A stretch of 64,000 nucleotides of DNA from contig RBKR01000026.1 in NCBI GenBank assembly GCA_004835665.1, forward strand, positions 806,001 to 870,000, given 5' to 3'. This DNA comes from Phoma sp. XZ068 (taxonomy: Eukaryota > Ascomycota > Dothideomycetes > Pleosporales > Didymellaceae). The notes beneath the pieces are model-generated. The model did not search any database, had not been told where the DNA came from, and saw nothing but the letters and a program-made list of their open reading frames with translations. A program made the translations under genes and the position numbers. Below, one piece after another: positions 55,525 to 64,000 of the stretch. Each line of letters begins with the position of its first letter. Position 1 is the stretch's first letter.

Positions 55525-57618
55525 ATGTCGGAGAAAATGGAATCTGATCGCCGCGAGAACTCGATCGATGAGGCAGGAAAGCTGGAGCAAACGAAGACTA
55601 CGGTGGACGGTACGACGCAGATGTACGTGAACAACAAGCTGCGTCTCATACCAACTCCCACGGATAACCCCAACGGTCAGTATCTATTCGTTTAATGCGA
55701 TGACTGCTGTCGTTACAGCAAGCAGGTTCACGACTAGAAAACGCCACATTGCTGACCATGGGCTTCTTCCTATCACAGATCCTCTGAACTTTCCAACATG
55801 GCAGAAAGCTCTGGCTATCACGGCCATCTGCGCCTGTAAGCTCTCCGTATCAGAGCTTTAAGCGTTCTTAGCCACGTGCTAATTCAACCATCAGTTGGAG
55901 CGATTGCTCTCGCTATGCAACAAGTTATGGCAGGGTTGCTTCCAATCTTCATGCTCGAGTACGCAGGACTTGATCCGAAACTACTTAACGAGCCTGGTGG
56001 TTTGGCAGGCATACTCGCTGGAGGCTCCCATGGCCAAGGACCACCTGGAGGTATGCCGCCAGGAGGTATGCCACCAGGAGGTATGCCACCAGGTGGTATG
56101 CCGCCAGGAGGTCCTCCGGCCGGCAATCCCCTCGAAGCATTGGGAAATTTACCTGGTGCCCAGCCAATTAGCCGCGTCAATATGCTATCTTCACTTCCGG
56201 TTCTCATTATTGGACTAAGCAACTACATCCTCGTTCCGGCATCGGTGGCATTTGGTCGAAGGCCAGTCATGATCTTTTGCTCGCTACTATCAACCTTTGC
56301 TACGGTTTGGGCCGGTTACAGCACCAGTTTGCCGTCTCATATGGCAGCGAGATGTATCCAGGCCTTGGGGGCTGGCGCGGTAGAAAGCCTAGTTCCACTG
56401 ATTGTGGGGGACATGACATTCCTCCACCAGCGCAGTCGAGGCGTAAGCGTTGTGTGGGCATCCCAGGTGAGTGTTCTTCTGCAGTGTAAAAGATACAAAA
56501 ACCTAAGCTTGAAAAGGGAATCATCACAATCTCCATTGGAATAGGATCCTCCTACGTTGTCTCGAACCTCAGCTGGCGTTGGCTGTATTTCATTATGGCC
56601 ATCATCACGGGCATCACAGCACTCATGATCATCTGCTTCTTGCCCGAAACTCGATGGCACCGCGATCGGGCCGAATTGCGTAAGAGCCATTTCTTTATCA
56701 TGTTGCAGAGAACACGTCAGTGCTGACTCTTTTCGTCAGGCGGCGATGGCCACATTGACACTGACGGTGACCGACCGGCAATCAACTACGAACGGTACGG
56801 CAAACGAACCTTCTGGGACCAATGGGGCCTGTTCAATGGCGGAATTCATGTCAAGAACGGCTTCATCGCATTCACCGAAATCATCAAGACGTTCGCCTTG
56901 CCTGTCGTCGTCTACATGACCCTGATCAACGCCGCTTTCATCGGCATCAGCCTCGGGTCGAATTTGACGCAAACCACCGTGTTGCTCGCGCCTCCTTACA
57001 GCTGGCCGCTCGATAGTCTCGGGCTCGTTGTCATTGCACCATTCATCTCTAGTATATTTGTTATGCTAATCGGTGGATATGGGGCCGATGCACTCGTCAA
57101 CTGGATCACCAAGCGTAACGGCGGCAAGCGTGAGGCAGAATATAATCTATGGAACATGGTCTTTCCGCTTTTCTGCGGTGTCTTTGGCTGCATTCTTTTC
57201 GGTATTGGTGGCGAGTACACGGATAAGGTGTCCTGGATGGCAATCTGCTCTGCGACTGCCATTTTGATTTTCGCATTCCTGACGGCCAACATCGTTGCTT
57301 CAGTGCTCTGCGTTGAAAGCTATCCTCAACTAGCTGGGTAAGTTCCGATTGCAAGCCCAAATTATTTAATACTTGACCTAACAAGAGTTGCATAGACCCA
57401 CCCTCGTCAACGTCGCTAGCTTCCGGAACATCGTCGGCTTCGGCTTCACTTACGGCATGCCGGATTGGGTTGCGACTCGCGGCTACATGGCTGCCTTTGG
57501 CATCTTCGCCGGTGTCGTCGCATTCATGTCGATCTTCTTGCCAATTTTTTTCATATACGGAAAGTCATTCCGCAAGTCCACTCGGTTCATCAGCAAGAGA
57601 GCGAACTTTTCTCTCTGA
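55525..57618 (+). CDS. MFS exporter with a Gly-Pro-Met repeat in its first loop
   Basis: Six exons (55525-55675, 55779-55835, 55895-56466, 56517-56679, 56740-57337, 57396-57618) give 587 residues. It resembles fungal drug:H+ antiporter-type MFS proteins with a soluble N-terminus, DPLNFPTWQKALAI before TM1, SVAFGRRPVMIFCSLLS in the loop 2-3 motif, and LPETRWHRDRAEL at mid-protein. Between TM1 and TM2 (residues about 117-145) lies an unusual low-complexity insert with four GGMPP units, replacing a normally short loop. The cluster context suggests transport of the pathway's substrate or product. The plasma membrane is the likely site. Confidence 0.87.
56041..56115 (+). repeat. 15-base in-frame repeat (GGMPP) in the MFS gene
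   Basis: Five tandem 15-base units of the form CCRCCWGGWGGTATG, the last ending in CCT. Changes between copies are mostly at third codon positions. Confidence 0.85.
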
Positions 57619-58378
57619 GCGCACCTGTGCATGGATATGGAGGACGAGGCGAAGGGAGCAATTTGAGTTGGAGGAGATGTTGAGTCTGTAAGCTGGGTGC
57701 TTGAGATTGGACCACTTCGTTGAGCGTTAAAAACCCCAGACGTTTGTAATTCGCTTATTCTGTCCAATGCGAACTAGTACTGCTAGTGCGTTTGCAGTGC
57801 GTTCTTATAATTGGTTCATCGTATCAACCCTCCCCCAAGCTGTCCGCATGCTCAGGTTGTCTAACCGATGCAGGCAATCTCAGACGACAGACACGTTTTG
57901 TGACGGTTGAAAATGGCGTGCATGCGCTATCACATTCATATCTGCCGGGTATGCTTGCCGGGTTTATCACAAATGCAATGCGTACTGGATCTGGTTGCTT
58001 CCCCAAATAAGCGGACAAGGGCTACCACCCCCGTGGTTCCGACGTAAGGAATGTGGGGTTGCCGGTGAACTAGGGCTCCAGCGGGGCTGAGGCGTTCCTG
58101 TCACAAGGACTGGGAAGACCCCTGGAGAAGCCCATGCATCTCCGCATTGGCGTATGCTGGTGACTCGCATAACGGCAGCCGTCTTACCAGTATTACCTGC
58201 AGCTGTACCCGGATACTTCTGTATAGGGTCCGTGGAGCACCCTGTGACTGCGGGACGTTTCGACGCTCCTTGACTTCGCGAACTTAGGATAATGGAGATT
58301 TGAGATAGACCGAGGTTTGGTATTATTGACATACGGATAGTCTCAAATCATCAAACTTGCTGATTACAATCAGCACAA
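57619..58378. other. intergenic region, promoter of the salicylate-hydroxylase-like gene
   Basis: About 760 bases with no supported gene; only short open frames. Confidence 0.45.
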
Positions 58379-59799
58379 ATGGCTTCCGTATGCGATGTGG
58401 TTATTGTGGGTGCGGGCATTGGCGGTGAGCGAATAGTCCCAGCCTATAATAGCAAGGATAAGCTATACTAAGATTAACTGCCGCTAACAGGTCTTGCCGC
58501 CGCCGTCGCCATCTTGACATCTCCCACGGCTTCGAACTGCAAAGTTACGGTCCTCGAAGCTGCGTCTCAGCTTGGAGAAATCGGCGCTGGCATCCAAGTC
58601 ACACCCAACTTCACTCGCTTGTTGTACAGCTGGGGCCTCCAAGAGCCGCTTGAGAAACATGGCGTGCGGGCTCCATATGTGAGGCAGGTCAGGTGGAAGA
58701 ATGGCAAGGAGCTGACCCGTTTCTCGCTCAATCTCAACAATCGCATGCGAAATGTGTTTGGCGTCGACTACTTCCATGTTCACCGGGCTGACCTGCACCG
58801 CATGCTGCTTGATCGCGCCCGCGAACTCGGCGTTCAGATTGAGACGGGCCGCACAGTCGAGCTCTATCAGCACGCTCCTATGTCTGGGTTGAAACCCGAG
58901 AAAATTGTCTGCAAAGACGGTACCGTCTTCTATGGTGATGTAGTTGTTGCGGCCGATGGAGCAAAAAGCACCCTCTGCCAGCACGTGCTCGGACAACGTG
59001 TTCCCGCTTCCCCGACTGGGGATAGCGCCTATCGTGCCCTTTTGTCGCGAGAGCAAATAATGGATCCCATCTTCGAAGATTTGGAGCTGCACAAAGGTTC
59101 CGTTGTCTGGCTGGGTCCCGGTAGGCACGTCGTCGGCTATCCAGTGCGCGGCGGCAGCTCATACAACCTTGTCATTCTTGTGCCAACGGATGTTGATAGT
59201 GCTGGCGAGGAGAGCTGGAAGCTGAAAGGAGACATGGTGAAGCTACGGGAGCAATTTGAGGGTTGGGACTACCGTCTTTGCAAACTCCTGGACATGGTTG
59301 AAGACTCTTATGTCTGGAATCTCTACGACCGACCTGTGCTTGATCGTTGGCTGCATCCCCAGGGGAACTTGGTTTTGTTAGGTGATTCAGCTCACCCGAT
59401 GCTTCCCTATGTCGCTCAGGGAGCAGCTTCTGCAGCTGAAGATGGTGCGGCGCTGGCTGAATGCCTGAGTGCTTTATCTGAGCAGCGGAATATAAGGTCT
59501 GTACTCGAGATTTACGAAAATATCAGGAAGCCCAGAACCTCGGAAATGCGAGAAGCTGGTCGTAAGAACCAGAGATACTTCCATGTGCCTGACGGTTAGT
59601 TCGCACATACTTGTGGTATCTGAGGAGAATCTAACGATACTTAGGACCGGAGCAGGAGAAACGAGACACTGCATTAGCAGCAGAGGCAGAGAGTGGTTCG
59701 TCGGTGAACCAGTTGAACGACAAGGAAGTGCTAACGAGGATGTATGGTTATGATGTTAGGGCTGCAGTGCGTAATGCACTCAAGGACTCAAATCTATGA
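58379..59799 (+). CDS. salicylate hydroxylase-like FAD monooxygenase
   Basis: Three exons (58379-58424, 58491-59594, 59645-59799) give 434 residues, a normal length for this family. Motifs are complete: VVIVGAGIGGLAAAVAI (split by intron 1 after the first GxGxxG glycine), VVVAADGAKST and LVLLGDSAHPMLPYVAQGAASAAEDGAAL. Relatives decarboxylate and hydroxylate salicylate to catechol or hydroxylate similar benzoates. With the extradiol dioxygenase 10 kb away, production of a catechol intermediate is a natural inference. The last exon is a charged tail with no motif. Confidence 0.9.
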
Positions 59800-59961
59800 T
59801 GGTGTAGAAAATAGAGGAAAGCAGGTCGCAATCTAATAGCCATTACCGTTCATTGCTTCACTTGTTGACACCTGGTACTGGTCTCAGACCAAAGTTCATA
59901 TTCCGGTGAGCATTTATATGTAACATGGTTCCACCGATCAACAGTATCAGCGAGGCTCATA

Positions 59962-61166
59962 CTATTCGAACAACTTGAACACTTGTGTAGGCTGCAAATC
60001 AACGACCTTGCTCCTAGTTTCCTCGCTCACAAGCTTTGTGGCTGCCTCTGTCTTGATATAATATGGCTTAAGCGCTGCTCGATCATGGAGACACCAAATA
60101 ACCTTCTCAGGCTCCCCTATCCACTGAATCTGCTGCTTCGCAAACTCAGCCCCACTTCCATCAAATGGGCGCCCATTGAGATTCGCACGTCCTGCAATTG
60201 CCATTACAGCAACGTCCGGCCGCGGTTCCAAGCTCTTCATAATGCCGTCGTACGCGCCCAAATGTGCTTGCCAGAGGAGCGTTTTCTCGCCCAACAGAAT
60301 ATTGTACATCAACTGACCTCCATCAAAGAAGGAGTACTTATTCGCTTCGCGATCCTTCATGTACGATATGAAAACCTTCATATCGTCGGGAAGTTGCGGT
60401 GGCAGGTTCGGCATCTTCATTAGGCTCCCAAGTCCGTACGTCATGCCGCGCGTGATGTCCATAGTGCAAGCGTGGCTAGCAGAGCCTTCATATACAGCAC
60501 CTGCGTCAATATACTCTGGATGGTCGCCCGGGGGCATTAAGCAATGTAGAGATGGCCAGACGTGCACTGAGATGGGAGCTGTAGCAGGATCAGGTGTAGG
60601 CGGACCAGGAGGTCCGCGCGGTCGTCCTGGTGGTCCTCCGCCCGGCGGTCCTCCTGAAGACGCTCCTGGCGGCCCACCCAATGATCCTTGAGATGCGGCC
60701 TTATCTTGTGCAACCTTGCGCTGAGCAGCTGTGAAGATTGGGACACGCTCACCGCCCGCGACAGCTTGGAGCTGTGTTTCTGGGATACCAGCATTGCGCA
60801 TCACATTAATGGCCTCTCCATTTCCAATGATGATAGCACCGGTGCGACGAGCAAGTCTGTCAGCTCCAGGGAGACTGACACGTATTTCAGAATCAGCTGG
60901 GAGGCTCACTGCTTCTCTGCAGACTTACTGGTCGAAATGCGCATGGCTAATGAATATATAGTCACACTCATTCACATCATCAATCTTCAGATACGTCGGG
61001 ATACTGGAAGGACGCTCTAACCAGGCATCTAGGAAAATGGTAATACCGTGGGCCTTGAGACGGAATGTCGTGGCTCCTACAGGTAGAAGGGACTGGTTAG
61101 CGTTGTTCGTCCCAGTAAGTAGGAGGCCTGTCTACCAAACCACTCGAGGGTAGCTTCCGAAGCCAT
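59962..61166 (-). CDS. metallo-beta-lactamase-fold hydrolase with a Pro-Gly-rich insert
   Basis: Three exons (61166-61136, 61076-60929, 60874-59962) give 363 residues. Splicing rebuilds SHAHFDHLPGADRL, the HxHxDH metal site. The N-terminal strand ATTFRLKAHGITIFLDAWLERP is typical of the UlaG-like branch of the fold. Residues about 123-158 are an insert of Gly, Pro, Arg and Ser (GGPPG, GGGPPGRPRGPPGPP) in the middle of the catalytic domain. Such enzymes hydrolyse lactones, phosphoesters or thioesters; opening of a lactone formed after ring cleavage is possible. It is divergent from the CMD-like gene across 254 bases. Confidence 0.83.
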
Positions 61167-61420
61167 GGTGAAAGGGGTGGGATCTGAGGGAAATAGTCGT
61201 GTTGGATCTTGGTGCAATGGCGAGACCCTAAATTGTGAGTTTGGGGTAGTCTCGTATATGCAAGATCAAGTCAGTGCCCTCGTTCCCCACCACGGCCAGC
61301 TCCCCACATACCGAGCAAAAGCCCAAACCGCGGAAATCCTTCAGAGTGGATCGAGATGCTACAATTATGATAGTATCTTCACAAGATTTCACCACCCAGG
61401 TTACCAACAACGAAAAGAAA
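61167..61420. promoter_or_regulatory. divergent promoter, MBL-fold and CMD-like genes
   Basis: 254 bases between divergent starts. It contains CCGCGG at 61328-61333, a short palindrome also present in the core of the ALDH-like/dioxygenase promoter. Confidence 0.45.
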
Positions 61421-62258
61421 ATGACACAACAAACTACTGGCGATGGTGTACGAGACGATTTTACACAGAGATATGTGTCGACAAACAACCGGCCGGGTTC
61501 GCCAGCATACGACGAAGCATTCATAGGGATTCTTGAGTCGTTTCTCAGTACGACAGCGCCCGAGTTGGCGTCCATTACGAATGCCTTGCTTGTGGGCCCC
61601 ATTCTCTCAACAAAAGCATGCGCCCGCTGACGACTCGTGAAAGACTGCTCTTGCAGTCGGCGCCCACAGGTCAGACATTGTCCCACGCCTCCTCGACCGT
61701 GCATTGGCGAATGTGACGGATGAAGTCGAAGCCCGCAGAATCTTTGAACAGATCCGCAGCGCGCTCATGGTCGTTTGGCCATTCGTTGGTATCCCATGGT
61801 GTGTGCCAGCGTGCCTCGGCTTGGTCCAGGTTCTTGACTCGCGCAATCTTCTCCACCTCGCAGAGGGCCGTACACGACCTGACTTGGATCCTATTGCTGA
61901 CAGGGAAATCGGCAAGCAGTTGATGGAACGTACGTACGCATCGGTTCAGAATGGCGAGGTGCGAGAGATGCTCCAAAAATATTTTGCTGACTTCTCGGCG
62001 ACTACTTGGATGGTCGTTTTTGGCTACTCGCTTGCGGGAACGACGGCCACGGGCATCTTCGAAGAGCATCAGACGCAGCTAGTGCTAGTCAGTGCGATTG
62101 CCTCTTCGGGGGCTACCAGGCAGGCAAAGTCGCATTTCAAGGCTGCTTTAGGTTTGGGTAACTCAACCAATGCGGTCAGGGCTGCGTATAGTGCGGCGAA
62201 GGAGTTGAATGCATGGAACAACAATCCGATTGGGGACATTGATTTGACTCAGCTGTAG
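61421..62258 (+). CDS. carboxymuconolactone decarboxylase/AhpD-like protein, frame uncertain
   Basis: The second part (61657-62258) is a clean 200-residue frame (VGAHRSDIVPRLLDRALANV...FEQIRSALMVVWPFVGIPWCVPACLG) that I assign to the CMD/AhpD-like superfamily of fungi. The first part starts at 61421 (MTQQTTGDGVRDDF). Between them the protein-like sequence continues in two successive frame shifts: ALLVGPILSTK in the first frame, then MRPLTTRERLLLQ in the next, then VGAHRSD in the third. An intron 61548-61656 with a GCTGAC branch site would give 242 residues, but it removes this conserved-looking stretch. So it is either an odd splice model, two 1-base deletions in a decaying gene, or a sequencing error. 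Confidence 0.55.
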
Positions 62259-62445
62259 CGTATTTGAAGAGATAGATACACATAGACAATACGAACACCT
62301 GACCACATCGCCCAAAACATACCTATTAGTGACTGTCATGTACACAATGAGATGTGATCATGAAGAGTAGTTGATGTAACTGACATTGTGACTGTTGAAT
62401 TCAATCAGGCATTTGAAGTAACATATCTCTTACTATTGAACCTCA

Positions 62446-64000
62446 TCAAGAAAGGCCCAAAAACACCTTCAAAGCAGTCTCTACATCTTTTTGGTCCCGT
62501 ACAAAAGCAAGTACATGCTGATCTGGCCGCACTAATAGAGCCTTTCCTGCACGCAAAACCAGGTCTTTCCACTGCTGAGGCAGATGCAGATGGCCGACGT
62601 TGATTGTGCGGACATGGATGGGACTTGTGAGGAAAGTGAAGCTGACATCGTTGAAGCCCTGATCCGCATGAAACACTACGAAGTCATCTACTGGCACGAG
62701 GTCAAGGACAGATCGATTAGTATCAAGCCATGCGTGCGGCAATCGTGCTCCTGGGACCGCCGTTGGCTCATATTTGGCACAGTCATCGAGCAGTGTGGTA
62801 CCATCCCCTTGGCCGTATACATAACCGAGCTGGAGCGCGAGCGAGTCAAAGTGGGGTGTGTTCTTTACGATGGCGTCCTCAATCAAAGGCCGCATGTGAG
62901 GACGCGAGAAATATTCGGCTGGCGTCGTCCCTTGAGAGCGAGCCTCGTCCAGGAAGCCAGCAGTCAACTCCATGAAGTCGCGCCAATCGCCCTCATTAGC
63001 GGCCGACTGTAAAGCATTTGATACTGCAACTGGCTTGCGTTCGACCGTGTAGGCACCCAGTAGATGGTCGCGGCGATCTGATTGGCCCTTGAGCAGCAAC
63101 GAGAGGCGCCATGCCAGGTTGTGCGCGTCGGCGATGCCAGTGTTGACGCCAAGCCCTCCTTGCGGCGGGAACGAGTGAGCCGCATCGCCCGCCAGCAGCA
63201 CGCGTGCGTTCGCGTCGCTGTACGCGCTGGCAACGCGAGGCCACGTGTACCAAACATTCACTGCATCAATGTCAAATCCAATATCGCCGATGCATCTGGT
63301 GATCGCCGCACGGCAAGTGGCCTCGCTCACATCGTCTTCCGTAAGACACGAAGGGTCTGCAGCATTGCTTGCGTGCACGAAAGAGTTCTCCAAGTCGTAC
63401 ACGATGATGCCACTGCGATGCTCCGGATGCACACAAAAGTACAGCTGCGCCAGCCGCTCTTGAGGCGCCACGACCTTGCGAAGATTGCCGCGAACATGGA
63501 TTGACCGGTAGAAATGCTTGGGCCGTTCCAGGCCGCCTGGTGCAACCCACTGTACGTTCTTTATCTGGGCGCGCACTGTCGATTCAACTCCATCAGTACC
63601 CACAATGTATTGCGACTTCACTTCCATAACGGCATGCTCAACCGATTCACGATCTTCCAGCTGTGAGATCGGTGCTCCGTCGCTGTCTGTTCGGTAACTA
63701 TGCCAATGCCATCGTCTATGGATTGCGACCAGCCCAGTCCCCAATGTTGCTTCTTGCAGAAACTCCTCTAGTGCGGGTTGAGGTATATTAAAGAGTGGCT
63801 CTGGGGTCAACTCCCGCACAGCTTCATCCTGGCGCTCATAGGGCAGCTTGCCCACCTCGTACTCGCTGAGGCCAGAGATGAAGCGCACCCAGAAAGCATC
63901 TTCCGCGCTAGAGCCCTGCTCGCGTAGAGCTTTGGTATCGAGGCCTGCTTGACGCAAAATCTCAAGGGATCGTGGATTGATTGCATGTGCTTTGGGCTGC
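62446..64000 (-). CDS. TfdB/phenol-hydroxylase-like FAD monooxygenase (partial, runs off window)
   Basis: The open frame enters from the right edge and runs for at least 517 residues; the true start lies beyond position 64000. It begins in QPKAHAINPRSLEILRQAGLD, the second conserved block of the FAD_binding_3 family, then FISGLSEYEVGKLP, QYIVGTDGVESTVRAQI and VLLAGDAAHSFPPQGGLGVNTGIADAHNLAWRL. The last 150 residues look like the thioredoxin-like C-terminal domain of phenol hydroxylases (GARLPHAWLD...LVRPDQHVLAFV). Relatives hydroxylate phenols, chlorophenols or 3-hydroxyphenylpropionate next to the existing hydroxyl, giving catechols. No intron is seen in the visible part. Confidence 0.88.
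   Translation of the reverse strand, partial: QPKAHAINPRSLEILRQAGLDTKALREQGSSAEDAFWVRFISGLSEYEVGKLPYERQDEAVRELTPEPLFNIPQPALEEFLQEATLGTGLVAIHRRWHWHSYRTDSDGAPISQLEDRESVEHAVMEVKSQYIVGTDGVESTVRAQIKNVQWVAPGGLERPKHFYRSIHVRGNLRKVVAPQERLAQLYFCVHPEHRSGIIVYDLENSFVHASNAADPSCLTEDDVSEATCRAAITRCIGDIGFDIDAVNVWYTWPRVASAYSDANARVLLAGDAAHSFPPQGGLGVNTGIADAHNLAWRLSLLLKGQSDRRDHLLGAYTVERKPVAVSNALQSAANEGDWRDFMELTAGFLDEARSQGTTPAEYFSRPHMRPLIEDAIVKNTPHFDSLALQLGYVYGQGDGTTLLDDCAKYEPTAVPGARLPHAWLDTNRSVLDLVPVDDFVVFHADQGFNDVSFTFLTSPIHVRTINVGHLHLPQQWKDLVLRAGKALLVRPDQHVLAFVRDQKDVETALKVFLGLS

Overview
This window is nuclear DNA of a filamentous ascomycete (Pezizomycotina; Dothideomycetes is my guess, not proven). The signs are short spliceosomal introns of about 44-110 bases, mostly GT-AG with CTAAC or CTGAC-like branch sites, eukaryotic housekeeping genes (UGP1, STI1, a tricalbin, a TED1-like phosphoesterase), an intron-less tRNA-Thr with a Pol III T-run, and a C2H2 plus Zn2Cys6 transcription factor. 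Gene models were spliced by hand; every multi-exon model given here keeps an open frame across all junctions.

Left part (1-26.4 kb) is mostly core genome: a TED1/CDC1-type metallophosphoesterase; a seven-exon GMC oxidoreductase whose stop lies 33 bases from that gene's stop; a bZIP factor; tRNA-Thr(UGU); a 2 kb simple-repeat stretch; a 1506-residue tricalbin; a DUF7514-type protein; UDP-glucose pyrophosphorylase; a stand-alone tandem FolB protein divergent from STI1; a secreted aspartic protease; and a small acidic hypothetical protein.

Middle part (26.4-42.1 kb) is gene-sparse and looks accessory. It holds a secreted berberine-bridge-type FAD oxidase, a small secreted protein with a hydrophobic C-terminus, a monocarboxylate-type MFS transporter, a secreted GH5 mannanase and an ADP-ribosylglycohydrolase, separated by 1.3-3.5 kb stretches in which I see no convincing gene.

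Right part (42.7-64 kb, running off the window) is a compact cluster of oxidative genes. It contains four FAD monooxygenases (one fused to an acetoacetate-decarboxylase-like domain, one TfdB/phenol-hydroxylase-like and cut by the window edge), an aldehyde-dehydrogenase-like protein that has lost its catalytic residues, a LigB/DODA-type extradiol dioxygenase divergent from it, a 946-residue C2H2-Zn2Cys6 regulator, an MFS exporter and a metallo-beta-lactamase-fold protein (both with Pro-Gly-rich inserts), and a carboxymuconolactone-decarboxylase-like gene with a broken or unusual reading frame. No polyketide synthase, peptide synthetase or terpene cyclase is visible in the window. The set fits peripheral hydroxylation, extradiol (meta) ring cleavage and decarboxylation or hydrolysis of an aromatic compound, under a local regulator and transporter. 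It could also be the tailoring half of a biosynthetic cluster that continues to the right. This is the best candidate for an undescribed system.
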